From NCBI RefSeq assembly GCF_901709675.1, contig NC_051091.1, positions 11,754,967-11,818,966 of the forward strand: a stretch of 64,000 nucleotides of DNA, written 5' to 3'. This DNA comes from Syngnathus acus. Taxonomy: Eukaryota; Chordata; Actinopteri; Syngnathiformes; Syngnathidae. Shown here in pieces: positions 10,501-21,300 of this stretch. Under the pieces are notes generated by a model. That model had not been told where the DNA came from. It saw only the letters and a list, made by a program, of their open reading frames with translations, and ran no database searches. The stretch's first letter is position 1; each line of letters begins with the position of its first letter. The position numbers and the translations under genes were made by a program.

Positions 10501-12285
10501 GCAAGATCGGCGGCGCCTCGGCAGCTGAGCGCTCTTCACGGGACAGCGGCGCTCAGAGCCCATAAAAAAAAAAAGAAGGGGGTGGAAGGCAAGACTTTAT
10601 AGGCATGTTTCACACTTCCGACTTTCTATTCCCTCCGCCTCCCCGTTCCATTTGCCCACCAAAAAGCCTCCCTTCTCCTTCGAGAATGAAGTTGTGACCC
10701 CCCCCCCCCTTTCTGTCATAAATTAGCAAAAGCAACGGAGCTTTCTCCTCTCAGGACAGACGGATGGAGGTGAGTGAGAGGTAAATGCGCGGAGAAAAGA
10801 GCCGCCGCGGGAAGATTTACAGGCTGCTTGTGGGACCGAGATCCTAAATAGAAAAGTATACACTCCAAGAGACGTCTCCCGGTTACAAAAAGGGGTTCTC
10901 GGGGGCACCGTTAAACACACGACGTCATCTGTTGCGCATTAGGTCATGATGGTGAAACAATTCTGAGGAAGCGTTTGCTAAGTTCAAAGTGTCACGGGGT
11001 CGTGCGCATCCACCTCACTGCTGTCATGAATTGAAAAGGCAGCAGATAAGAAGAGTAATGGCGCACACTTCAATAAGTACGTCGAAACCACACTTTGCAA
11101 TAGTGCTCAAGTGCATCGCAGGTTCAAAGGTTGTGACCTATACTATTGTATCATATTAACAGTATTGTTATTATTTTCTAATCAACATTTTACAATTATT
11201 TACAAAAATATATTTGATCGTAAGTAAATAAGGTAACCACCATTTTCATTTTAATTATAAAATTAAAAAGTAATTTTTAAATAAAGAATAATTTCTTAAA
11301 TTACAATAGGGACCACACAGATGTCATTTTATAATAATTTGATTAATTATTAATATGTATAAAAAAAATGTAAGAACCGGTCATGTCTAAACAAAAGGTC
11401 AAGATGAACTTGGAGTGCCAGGCTCATGTTTTCAAATAAAACCAAAGCAATTAAATAGTCGTGTTAAAAACAAAGACATATTTTACGAGCGAGAAGGTCG
11501 AACTTGAATGTTTTACCTTGAGGAAAGGAATAACAAACGGCCTCAAGGGGAAGTTGGTGGCCTCCTGAAGCCGCGAGTGAAACTCCTCGATGGTCACTGT
11601 TGAGTTCTACAAACAGAAAAAGACAATCAGTATACATTCAAAGGGCACGTCCGTGTTGCAAATCTTTTATTTTTAGGAATGCTTACCACCAGAGCCAGCA
11701 CTAAACTACGGACGCTATCGCCGATTTCCGGCGAGATATCGTTGCCGAACTGCTGCAGCGTGGTCAGGAAGCGCTTGAGCTTGCTCAGCTGCCGCGCGCC
11801 GCACGTGGCCGGCAACTGCTGGTTGGCCAGCGAAGATGACGACGATGACGAAGGTCCGTTGCTGTAGCGCTGAGGCGGCGACGGCACGGCGTTGAGTGTC
11901 GGCGGCGAATGGTGGTTGCCGTTGGTCACTGCGAAGAAGACAGCCGCAAAGAGAACATTGAAATGATTATTTTTGCACTATAAATCCATGTCGGCGATAT
12001 AGTGCCAGGTATAACAATGAAATGTTTTTCATTTGTTTTACAGTTCATGCACTTGATTCTTCGATTTCTGTCTACTGGAACATTTCTGACGCCTTTAAAA
12101 ATCAAAAGACGTACATGCGGTGGTGGAGAAGGAGGCCAGGCGGGGGCCGCTGGGGTTGATGGAGGGCAGGGGGGGCATGATGATGGCGGCACTGCTGCTG
12201 CTGCTGCTACTGGGAGCTGATCTGGAATGAGTCTTAGCATCCACAGGAGAACCGGGCATGGCAGGGCTCTTCTTCTCTCCACTGT
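4694..12285 (-). CDS. cbfa2t2: CBFA2T2 (MTGR1), ETO-family transcriptional corepressor; 5' exon missing
   Basis: The CDS joins 12115-12285 (ATG at 12257-12259), 11687-11928, 11517-11606, 9142-9326, 8809-9062, 7397-7482, 6944-7130, 5365-5433, 5094-5284 and 4694-5020. All junction phases agree. From MPGSP to the stop it is 1776 nt, or 591 aa, a normal family size. Visible domains are NHR1/TAFH (about 88-187), NHR2 (about 316-388; DREWADEW to EELNYW), NHR3 (about 405-478) and a MYND zinc finger (485-521) spaced C-x2-C-x7-C-x2-C-x5-C-x3-C-x7-H-x3-[18 protein letters not shown] and [10 protein letters not shown] point to CBFA2T2 rather than RUNX1T1 or CBFA2T3. From family knowledge it is a nuclear scaffold that tetramerises through NHR2 and recruits NCoR/SMRT and HDACs via MYND. 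Codons before the MPGSP methionine are open (DSGEKKSPA), so a further 5' coding exon is likely. Confidence 0.95.
5094..5284 (-). CDS. cbfa2t2: cbfa2t2 exon: NHR3 coiled coil
   Basis: This exon encodes residues 420-483. [20 protein letters not shown] begins a charged helical stretch through [19 protein letters not shown] to [10 protein letters not shown]. It is the NHR3 region, expected to be a coiled coil that helps MYND-mediated partner binding. The acceptor is gtgcgCAG and the donor is GAG|GTGAGC. The intron after it is only 73 bp. Confidence 0.94.
5365..5433 (-). CDS. cbfa2t2: cbfa2t2 exon linking NHR2 and NHR3
   Basis: This small 69-nt exon encodes [20 protein letters not shown] and RKA, residues 397-420 with split codons at both ends. 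The family equivalent is SQREF-RPGTGYVP-E-W-KK. The acceptor is ctctgCAG and the donor is GCAG|GTGAGA. The intron after it is 80 bp. Confidence 0.92.
6182..6195 (+). promoter_or_regulatory. CTCF-like motif
   Basis: CCACTAGAGGGCAG matches the CTCF core CCAxYAGRKGGCRS without mismatch. It lies in a cbfa2t2 intron. This is a motif match only. Confidence 0.4.
6403..6655 (+). repeat. Dispersed repeat, copy 1
   Basis: The segment ACATAAAATTGGGTGGGC, then ATTTTGGTTTGAAGCAGCC and AGCAGGTGTCC recurs with changes at 6770-6880 and, in part, at 33135-33240. The class is not known to me. Boundaries are approximate. Confidence 0.5.
6770..6880 (+). repeat. Dispersed repeat, copy 2
   Basis: AAATGAAATTGGGTGGACAT, then TTTTAGTTTGAAGCGGC and AATTCCACGGCTCGTAGT parallel copy 1 over about 110 bp with 75-80 % visible agreement by eye. 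It ends roughly 65 bp before the NHR2 exon donor on the minus strand. Confidence 0.5.
6944..7130 (-). CDS. cbfa2t2: cbfa2t2 exon: main part of NHR2
   Basis: This exon encodes residues 335-396. [20 protein letters not shown] continues to [16 protein letters not shown], the amphipathic helix that makes the ETO tetramer. The remainder ([18 protein letters not shown]) is a variable linker. The acceptor is gtgtcCAG and the donor is TCTG|GTGAGG, phase 1. Confidence 0.94.
7397..7482 (-). CDS. cbfa2t2: cbfa2t2 exon: start of NHR2
   Basis: This 86-nt exon encodes residues 306-334, [20 protein letters not shown] then ADEWRHLDH, the conserved NHR2 lead-in. The acceptor is TTTTTAATCAG, preceded directly by a long (TG)n tract. 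The donor is CAC|GTAAGT. As 86 is not a multiple of three, skipping this exon would shift the frame. Confidence 0.94.
7483..8808. other. cbfa2t2 intron (1326 bp)
   Basis: This intron contains the long AC tract at 7493-7577, a short GT run at about 8204-8227 and low-complexity purine stretches. No exon is visible. The 169-codon minus-strand ORF at 7596-8105 has no family signature and is read as chance. Confidence 0.5.
7493..7577. repeat. (AC)n microsatellite, about 42 units
   Basis: An uninterrupted AC run on the plus strand. On the transcribed minus strand it is (TG)~42 followed by T5 and AATCAG, the 3' splice site of the 86-nt cbfa2t2 exon. Its length is likely polymorphic. Confidence 0.95.
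8809..9062 (-). CDS. cbfa2t2: cbfa2t2 exon: linker between NHR1 and NHR2
   Basis: This exon encodes residues 221-306. [20 protein letters not shown] continues to [30 protein letters not shown] and [14 protein letters not shown]. The [18 protein letters not shown] and [10 protein letters not shown] blocks are diagnostic of CBFA2T2. The acceptor is ctttCAG and the donor is CCAG|GTAATT. Confidence 0.95.
9142..9326 (-). CDS. cbfa2t2: cbfa2t2 exon: end of NHR1
   Basis: This exon encodes residues 160-221. [20 protein letters not shown] then [13 protein letters not shown] is the conserved C-terminal part of NHR1/[15 protein letters not shown] and VKRPSPGR follow. The acceptor is atctCCAG and the donor is GCAG|GTGAGC, phase 2. 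A 79-bp intron separates it from the next exon. Confidence 0.95.
9327..11516. other. cbfa2t2 intron (2190 bp)
   Basis: No exon is visible. It holds an AT-rich central part, a CpG-rich island at about 10420-10560 with a T-run, and a short C-run at 10698-10708. The CpG-rich island could be an internal promoter or enhancer, but nothing in the sequence decides this. Confidence 0.45.
11517..11606 (-). CDS. cbfa2t2: cbfa2t2 exon: middle of NHR1
   Basis: This exon encodes 30 residues (130-159), [20 protein letters not shown] then [10 protein letters not shown], nearly identical across ETO-family proteins. The acceptor is tttgTAG and the donor is AAG|GTAAAA. The exon is phase 0 at both ends. Confidence 0.96.
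11687..11928 (-). CDS. cbfa2t2: cbfa2t2 exon: start of NHR1
   Basis: This exon encodes residues 49-129. [20 protein letters not shown] is followed by a serine run, then [20 protein letters not shown] and [19 protein letters not shown]. This is the start of NHR1/TAFH, which binds E-proteins and other activators. The acceptor is cttcgCAG and the donor is GTG|GTAAGC. Confidence 0.96.
12115..12285 (-). CDS. cbfa2t2: cbfa2t2 exon with MPGSP start methionine (most 5' exon seen)
   Basis: This exon encodes DSGEKKSPA then [20 protein letters not shown] and [20 protein letters not shown], the proline/serine-rich N-terminus shared by the family. The acceptor is ttttgCAG at 12286-12287. The ATG at 12257-12259 is used by some family isoforms as the start. 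The upstream codons are open and the first codon is split (xAC), so a 5' exon ending in one base (for example G) is expected. Confidence 0.92.
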
Positions 12286-13390
12286 CTGCAAAAGAGGAGG
12301 CCAAACTTAGAAAAAAGGTCCATTTCCTATGCAAAGTTGACAAGTTGTCTTCAATCCTGTTTTTCTTTTTTTTTTTTTACACAAATATAGACACAATGAC
12401 ACTTTTGGTTAAACAAGTTATTTGTTGTTAATGTATATTATAATTTTATTTCTTGAAGTACTTTTCAGTAAAAGAACATACACCCCATGTCAAATTGGAA
12501 CATTATTGGTGAGAGTAAAAAGCCCACAAAAAGCTTCACTTCTCGTCATATGCTCCGGTATTAACCCCCCCAACCCCCCATCAAAGAGCCAGATGTCTAA
12601 AGTTTAGCCCCTCACTCTCGACCATTCAGATCACTAACAGAAGAAATGTTAAAGAATGCTATTGTGCGCCTGGAAGAATGCCCCTTCATTGAGTGTTGCG
12701 GCCAAGAAGGGGGATGCGGTGGGGGGGGCAAGAAAGAAAAGAGAGAAAGGGGGCCGGGACTATTTCACGCTTTACTAACAAGATCGTCAAAGCTTTTGAA
12801 TGTTAAATGCAACTTTTCAATATGCCACGGCCGCTGAATGAGACCACCAGATAAGGGGGCATTGGGCTTGTTTGGGTACCGGCCGGGGGTGTCATTTATG
12901 CGGCATAAGGGGATGCCTTTGTTTCCTGCGGCTTCATGGAGGCGACGTACCCCCTCCTCAACCACCAGTATCTCCATTTGGAGTGGATCAGACTTTTCTA
13001 AGTGCTCCAAGAAAGGCCGATTAATAGACACGCAAGGCCCGGCGGGGTCGAAGTTCATCCTCGGAGAAGGCCTTTTAAATACGGTTTCATGCTCTTTCCG
13101 AGTGGCCTCGTCATCAATGGAGCTCTTTATGTCTCTTTCACGGCCGATGAACTCTGCTCGGCCCTGTGCAACAGGTTCCCAAGTTTATAAAGATGGAGGC
13201 CTTAAGATGAGAGCGGGCCACGCATAACAATGGAGGCAGAGTTAGACTCTCACGAGGGCTTTGGGATTTCAACCTCCAAAGGCTGTAACACACAACTTTA
13301 CCCATTCGTGATAGTTTAAGTAGAGCCCTGAAACGATAGTTATTATTATAGAGATTGATGTGATATAGAAATGCTATAAGTATTAATACA
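12286..13390. other. 5' region of cbfa2t2 with a high-complexity island
   Basis: No exon could be proved. Positions 12765-13227 are high-complexity and balanced in GC, with long reading frames open on both strands, unlike the AT-rich surroundings. None of the frames resembles a family I know. This profile suits a conserved non-coding element in the cbfa2t2 first intron as well as chance. Confidence 0.4.
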
Positions 13391-13694
13391 TACACTACCG
13401 TTCAAAAGTTTGGGGTCACAAAATTGTTTGGGTGACCCCAAACTTTTGAACGGTAGTGTAAATATTATTATAATAAAATATTATGAATTAAATATTATAA
13501 ATTATATCTTATATTTGTATAAGATTATATATAATCTATGAATATAAGTATACATATATATTATAAGATTTTTGACACAGAAGATTATATATATAATCTA
13601 TAAATAATTATCTAAATAAATATATACACTACCGTTCAAAAGTTTGGGGTCACCCAAACAATTTTGTGACCCCAAACTTTTGAACGGTAGTGTA
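13391..13694. mobile_element. Foldback MITE with 70-bp perfect inverted ends, TA-flanked
   Basis: Positions 13391-13460 and 13625-13694 are perfect reverse complements of each other. Each is itself a palindrome: 29-bp arms starting TACACTACCGTTCAAAAGTT around a 12-bp spacer. The interior (13461-13624) is AT-rich with no coding capacity. The ends resemble terminal repeats of a widespread teleost Tc1/mariner-type element and every unit is bounded by TA. It could be one 304-bp element or two 66-bp palindromic MITEs inserted in opposite orientation. Confidence 0.85.
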
Positions 13695-16600
13695 TATACA
13701 TAGATACAGAAACTACAATAGCTAATTAGATGCATTACATTTTTAATATCAGAAATGAATAGAGTATTGTCAGTATTAGTGGTGGTCTAAAATTAATTAG
13801 AATAATAAGATAATGTAAACATTACTTTTACTGTATATATTTGGAAAATAAAATAATAAATGTGATAAAAAATGCACAAATAGTTTCATATACAAATTTC
13901 CTACAATATGTCCGTAGTATGAATATATGATAGCATAATAGTGTCCGTCCGTCCGTCCGTCCGTCCGTCATTCAACAGCACAAGGCAACTCGAATATGAT
14001 GCTATACAAAAATATGTCTGCACAAGCTTGTGGAATCCATATTCGTGCCTCGCTCTTCCCCCCCTCCCCCTCGTGCTGCCCATCTGTCGCGCGCATGCAA
14101 CATCTTTGACTGTTCAGCCTGCTTCTTCTCCGACTACCCACTGTGCCTTGGCTGCCACCGCTCCCTCCTGTCCACCTGTTCACCAACGAGGGGAGCAGGA
14201 AGGACGGACACACACGCTTGTATCTACCGTATCTGCGGTGCCAGTGCACAGCAGGATGCAGCCTGCAGCGCACACACGGAGACACACTTGCGTATGGTCA
14301 GGAAATTAGACTGACATCTCAATAACACAATCAATGAAGCATATGGCCTTCATGTCAACACTGAGAACACACAACACTTATTAAAGCGGGGAACGCACAT
14401 ACCGATATTTGCGCATTGCCTGATGTCTCTAAAGATTCTCTATTTCTTCTTCTACTACTATTTCGTGTTCGGTCTCTCCCATTTTGAAAATTGGTTACGA
14501 CAACAAGGGGGGCGCCTCAGATGTAAGGTGAGCCCGCACGGTTGCGTGACTTGATGTGGCTGGCGAGCAACCCAGTTCGCAAAGCGAAAGTCATCAGGAG
14601 TGTCTATAAGGTTGCTTAGGCTTACGTGGTTTCCTAACGATTGTTACCACAGCAACCTAAAGGGCACATCTATCTCTTGGTTGCTAGCCAGGTGCTGCTT
14701 GTTTGTTCAGGTTCAGGTGATGCACGTGTGCATTAAAACATGTAATTGCCTCGGTGGCTGATGATTGCGAACGAGGCGGAAAAAAACCAGTCCCGCGACT
14801 GCCCCATTTAAATGTTAATTTAGGACAGCACGGGAGTTCAGATATATGACATGACGAGACGTAAACAAATGTGCAGGATTTATCACGCTTATGGTTTCAC
14901 TCCAAACTATTAAAGTGTATCTTATGTGTGAGTTGCTATCTCTTGACCGCCTTTTGGAGATGAGGTGAGAAGAGACGTAACGCAGGCCCCACTCATTTAT
15001 CAGTGACATCACCGAAACACTCGGGAGGACTTGCAAACACATTTTATTGCACTTTTGGTAAAATACCAATTCTCAAATCTGCAAAACCAACAACTTTTTG
15101 GATAAAAATAAAATGAGATCATCTACACTTGTAAGTCAAGGCAGCGGCATATCCTTTTTGAAAGAAGCGACACGTGTCTCCTTTGCGACAGCACACACAT
15201 CCTAAAAAGCCTTTGAAAACAGCACATTCATTCGACCTGTCGAGTGGCTGCGAAGGTTACGACAACAACAACCTGACACCAAGAAGATCACGCGCTGTCG
15301 AGTGATAATGGTTTGCCGCGCTTGTGTTGACAACACGTGTGTGTGCGTGTGTGTGTGTGTGGAGGTCAAGAGGGAGCACACGACAGAGGAACAGATGTGC
15401 GCCGCATTGTGGCGCTTGTGCATGGACGGACGGGGACCAGGTGCGGCCTTTGTCTGCTTAGCATTTAAGTCTACTCGCTCTCATTCAGTCGTCCTCGTGC
15501 CTCACGACACCACCTCCCTCCCCCTCCGACCCCCAGCCAACCTACATGTGCTCACTAGGAGGAGGGCGGGGGCACTTGGGGTGGAGGGAGGGTGTATTGG
15601 AGCACCCATGTTTCCCTTCACAGGTGACTGTTGGAGGTCCCAGCTGGCCAAAGCTCTTGGCACATTAGATCCATACTATGCAGTACAACAGTTCATCACC
15701 ATGATGATATCAGGTTTTTTTTTATTATGACATTTTAATCAGGGCTGAGCTAAGAATGGTCGAGCAAGTTTTTACATTATACCATCTAGACTCCTGTATT
15801 TGTGAAACACTTAAAAATTGGTTATATGGCACAGGCGGAGCTAGAAGGTGGGGCCACCGGGGCACTGCCCCCGCCCACCCCTGAAAAATGTTCGTACACC
15901 CTCAGGTGCTAGGCCAGATAATTAATTTTTAGGCATTTTCCGGTTTTTCTGGGAACCCTGAGCAGAATTTGGACCCCGATCACCATGTTTGAAATTAGTA
16001 CCATTACCCACTGACACACACAATTCCAAAACGGCGACCAGCTTTTGTGCATTTTTACCTGAAAGAGGCTCCTGGTCAAAGTGCCCAGAATTTTCGAACA
16101 ACTTTTTTTAAAAGACCCAGTGTCAAAAAACCTATTGGTCATAAACATGGCCGTCACTACCGAGACTGAAGAAGGTTTGTTGGTTAGGTACGAGCAGGGA
16201 GAGGCAGATGGAGAGCAGGCGGGGCTCGGTTCAGGAACAAGGCTAGAAAATACTGTTTTCATTGGGTTTCATCAGAAAGACAAGCATGGCTGTCCGACTC
16301 CGAGCCAGGCTGTTTTTCTTGGCTCCGCCAACCGCCTTCCTGCGCCATCGACTACATATTTGGCGCAAGCCCAACGTCAACACGCCGCTCTCTTCACTCA
16401 GGCCCAGGGAGGGGTAAGAGCCGCCGGCCTTGTGGTACTGCCGAGATATTTAAGGTGAGAAAAGTATCGGGCTGCGTCAGAGGATAGGAAATCAAAGAGG
16501 ACTAAGGGGAGGATAAAGACAAAGTGAGGTGAAGGACAATGAGTCAGGATAAAAATGTTAGTGTGACTTCCATGTGAGAAAGCACAGATGTGTTCCTGGA

Positions 16601-18706
16601 GCGAGGAGAAGCCCTGGCGTAACCTCGTCGCTCGGTGGGATGATTAGAAAAACACAGCTGTAATGCAGCGTGCCGCATATTGTGGAAAGAAAAGGAATCA
16701 GGGGATGGAATTGTACTTAGTGGGAGAGGAACTGCGAGAGGCCACTGGCGAGGCATACAGACGGTATCCATTAAAGTAAAAAAAAAAAAGGGGGAGCAAA
16801 AAAAAAAAAAAGCACAGTGATGTCCTTCTGGAAGCGGATTGTTCGGTACTGCTGCACATGAGGTCAGAGCTGGTAGAGACCGGATTTTGGTTAGCCACTC
16901 TATGGTTAGAAAAGGTAAACCCCAATATGGTTAAGCCAAGCTATGTGGTTATTTTGAATACGCAAGGTATCATTCTTTTTATGTTTAGTTTGACAGTAAA
17001 TGTCAACTGGGAGTGTCAATAAATAGCCCGAGGCCTTTTCTTTTTTTCTCAGAGAATCTTTTTACTAACTTTATCGGACAAAGTGCTCCTTGTTAAGCAA
17101 GTTGCGCGACTCCCACCAAATTCTGCACGTCACGGAGGAGCTAAGTTTAGCCTGGGTCGTTAGCGGGTCTTTTATTGAATGTGCTTTTTTTCCCCAAATC
17201 AAATCCATAACACAGTTATCAGTTCTGTTTCATGGAAATATAATATTCTAAGGATCCAGAGATTCTTTTCTGTGCAAAAAATAAAATCACTGGTTGTAGG
17301 TGTAAAAGTCAAAGAAGCAAAACAACTTCACTAGCATGCAATTGCCTGAAAAAACCCAAACCGCTGTTAAAGACATTTTGGGGTTTTGGTTATGCTCAAT
17401 TTGGGGATCTTGGATTTGTGGTCGTGCACCCATCAACACATCATCACCGACTTTGGGGAAACACTTTCACACTGTTGGCAGATCGAGTAAGTAAGGTAAA
17501 GTTGCCCATGGAAATAATGGCAAGCGGCGCGTTAGGACGTCTGCCTTACACTTGAAGGCTCTGGATTTGTCCTTGGGAGAAGTGTGAATGCTTGTTTGTC
17601 TATATTTGCCCAGTGACTGACTGTTGATCCCACTTCTCTCGGCGAACGCCAGCTGGGATAGACTAAAAATCCCGACATAATAAGTAATAAGAAAATGGAT
17701 GGCTGGAAATCTGGAAATGGAAAGCTGCATCTTTAACCAGACGATCAATCACTTTTACATCTGTCAGCAACCATCCAATCACAGAGTTGTGGCTTGGGAT
17801 TCCAGTGATGGCAGTAAATTTAATGTGTGTGTGTGTCTGTGTGTTTGTGCGTATTGGCTACAAACACCAGGTGATGTCTATTGCCTTTGTCACACACGTA
17901 CATATGTGTGTGTGTGTGTGTCTGTGGGGTACACGCACACACGTACACACACACACACACACACACTTAAGGTAATGGATTAACTGCCTATCTGGTTACT
18001 AGCCTTCTCACCTCTCTGTTGCTAATTGATTATCCTGCCTATCAATTATCATTCCTGTGAGCCAGCATTCGAAATTGGAAACGTAGCTTTTCTTTGCTCA
18101 CCCAAAAATGAGCATGAAGTGCATTCCTGTGCAGTTTCAAAGCTAGAAAATCCACTTAAACCAAAAACAGAATTCTACACACACGCACGGGTTCTCCAAA
18201 GTATTTCATAAAGCAGAACAGAAAACGTAGCGGCTGACCTAGATCAAACGGCGTGTCAGGGGACCGCACGGTCCCAGAATTGGGGCTGGACCAGATGTCG
18301 CCATCACCACGTGGGTCAGGCTGAAGATGTTTACCCAAAACTCCCCTGACCTACTTTACATAATCACATAACCTTCCATTTCTTCTCTGACATTCATCCG
18401 GGGCCACAATTACGGACAGAAGCTTCCCGCTGGAGGAGAAAAGCGAAAACTTGAGGCCAAGCCTTAAGTAATGCAGCCCCTAGGTGAAAAGACGGGTGGG
18501 CGAGCGGAGCCCAGCTGTACGCCGCTGGGAAAGACAGATAAGTGAAACAAAGAGGCCAGCTGTGCTCCGGAATATTAGCCGGGGAAAAAAAAAGATACAT
18601 CTGGGGAGGATGAGCATGAATGATAGGGATGTGTTATCTACATACATGCAAACTGTTCATTTGAATACCTTGCATTCTTCTGTCTTGTTTAAGTCTGTGA
18701 CCGAAA
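13695..18706. other. Gene-free stretch between cbfa2t2 and snta1, part 1
   Basis: No exon is recognised. It contains a (GTCC)n run (about 13943-13969), GT/AC runs near 15336-15361, 17823-17845, 17904-17922 and 17934-17967, and A-runs near 16778-16812. A GC-rich segment at 15830-15890 (GGCGGAGCTAGAAGGTGGGG) looks like a repeat fragment. The 142-codon ORF at 15302-15730 starts inside the GT run and has no family signature. Confidence 0.4.
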
Positions 18707-18725
18707 CCCCCCCCCCCCCCCCCCC
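18707..18725. repeat. Poly-C run of 19
   Basis: An uninterrupted C run. With poly-G runs at 22550-22570, 34464-34486 and 35396-35418 it is one of four long G:C homopolymers in this interval. Confidence 0.9.
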
Positions 18726-21266
18726 ACACACCCACAGTGTGTCCTTGCAAAACTTAGATTAGTGAGAGTACAGGTGCGTCAATCCCACAAATCCACCCGA
18801 GACGATTGCAGGCCGATCAGCATTCTTTTGTAGGAGGATTAGCCCGGATGCTAACTTTGTGGTAGTTTTATCAGAACCTGCACAAGGTTGTTTTTTTTTT
18901 TTTTTTTGCACATCCTCAAGTGGGACTCTTAAAACTCTTAATCATCTAACATGCTTGACATAAAAGTGCTGGCCCCATTTGAACTGCTATTAACCCAATG
19001 CCCCCCTTGTGTCAAAGGAGCCCATTCTAAGACTGGAACTACTCTTGATAAATGTTCATTTATATATGTATAGAAAAAAAAGTCATCATCAGACATCTCA
19101 AACAAGTCAAACTGGGAAGTAGAAGACACCTCCTGGAGATCAACAGAGTTGTCCGAGTTGCCGCCACAACTTTTTCTTCAGACCATAACAACATTTCCCG
19201 GGTCACCGGGTGGCAGTCGTGGGGGCGGCTAAGGGTCACGAGGTTGTCAGATGACACACCATCACTTCAACCCCACCGTCTGTGGCCATTATGATGTGAC
19301 GAGGCCGTTTTTGCGTCACGCTAGTGACCCCCCACCCCCCATTAGCCACACCCTCCAATCGCCATCCTCGGGGGTCAGATATCACAGACCTTGCCACTGG
19401 AACTAATAGAGTACTTCCTGCATCCCTACTTCTAAAGCAGCTGCTCCACGCTGCGTAAATGAGAGAAAAAAAAGGATGGTGGGTGGCAGGGTGGTGCTAA
19501 GATCAGCTCTTTTGATAATTGGAAAGGTTTATTTTGTGCCTTGGCCACAGGGAACGTGGCACGACTTCAACAATACAAAACAATAGTACACCTGTGCAGT
19601 CTAATGAGAACCTTACAGGACGCAGATGCATTTCATGGAAGATCCCAAATCTACAAAAACGACACGATTACCTCCTCTGAGTTGAGAATATGACGATATA
19701 TTTGCATTAGTCATTTGTCCTGTCCTGCTTTTCCACACAGCGACCGATGCTGTCACAAGGTTGACGCTGACCAGCAGACCAGACGGGGGTCTCTGTTTTG
19801 GCCGACAGTTCGTCGCTCCTATCTCCTCGCTGAACAGGCCCGGTGTGACGCTAGCCAGGACTCTTCTGTGTTTTCACTATCTAACTTCGACCCACTCCGA
19901 TGCCCCTCCAATACACACAATCTCCTCTGTCCCATGCAAGAAAGAACAACCAACCTTAAATGTTTTGGCAAAAACACATCATCCCTGTTGTGTAACAGCT
20001 TGACGCATAAGATGCACACAGAGCGGATTCCCTGGCCGCTCCGTGTCCATATGTCCTGGACACCATACAACAGATGCATCTGATTTCTTCAGCTCCGCTT
20101 GCCACGTGGAAAATAAAAGTGATGGCTATTTGGGAGGAAATGACAACGAAGCATTTTTCTTGTTTGCTTGCTTTCTCTCCCGTGACAATCAAGACTGTTG
20201 GGTGTTTGATTTGTAACAAGTACATCAAGACTCTCCTCTCAGATGCAGAACGCAACACAATACCAAATAGCACGTATTTCTTCTTGTTTCTTATTTTTAT
20301 AACGTTGCACAATGGGTCTTTTTTTTTTTTTTTTGCTTTAGGTGAATAAATTTGTCTCCCAGGACAGGCAATAATTTCCCTGTCTGCATCCGACCCACAT
20401 ATTCAACGTGAAAATTTCATTGAGCAACTTGTTCTTCTCTCACTTCTTTTGTACACCAGTTTGATCTTTATGTGAACATGAAGTTTCATCATTTTTATTT
20501 ATTATTAATTTCTTATTTTTCAAGTTGCATCATGGAAGGTGAAACTTCTCTGTTCTACAGGAGTGAGTTGTTTCTATGTGATGAGACTCGCCTCCCAAGC
20601 AAAATTATTCCCCTATGGTCCATCACGTGTCATTCAAAACCTCGTATTTAATGCCATAATTAGTTGTCATTAAATTGAATTGTATGAATTTAGTTGAACA
20701 CCGCAGACACATTCTTATTACGTTTCCCATTTCACTGCCTTATTATTACTCCTCTGCGGCTGCCTGTTCGAATGTCACTTAAAAATTCAAGTCAATTATC
20801 GATTCAATTAATTTACATTCTTTCCTGTATAGGGGGATTGTTTCTTTATGAACAAAGCGGACACCAGGTAGCAACAGATTGTGTTGTGCTGTACATTAAT
20901 TCCTCATTAACTCAGAGGACAAGGATGGGGGATAAAGAGGACAGGATGAGGCTACACCATCTGCACGTTGCAGGCGGCACAAGGGACTTAAAAGCAACAC
21001 ATACACAAGAAAACCACAAACACACGCATGTGGATGCCGTTTTGCTCCTACCTCCTCTCTAGTAGAGTCCACACGTCTGGATTCCTGCAGAGACCGTCCA
21101 AAAGCTGCACTTGTGGCTTCTTTTTCGCTCTTATCCGCTGTTTTTTTGCCTCTCCCGCATGTGTCACGCGTGTGTTTGCATTCCCGCAAATGTGAAGACA
21201 CAGATGGCACCCAGATGGAGCGACACGCACACACATGCGTTTAGTGCTGTGGTGCGTTCACGTCCC

Positions 21267-21300
<34 letters not shown>

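Noticed and set aside
12095-12343. ATG at 12341-12343 as the cbfa2t2 start codon
   Set aside because: It lies on the intron side of a good acceptor (ttttgCAG at 12286), and the intervening codons have no family similarity. The conserved protein begins only after the acceptor.
15830-16080. GC-rich GGCGGAGCTAGAAGGTGGGGCC segment, considered as a CpG-island promoter
   Set aside because: It looks more like a fragment of a repeat and is not followed by any plausible exon or donor site.
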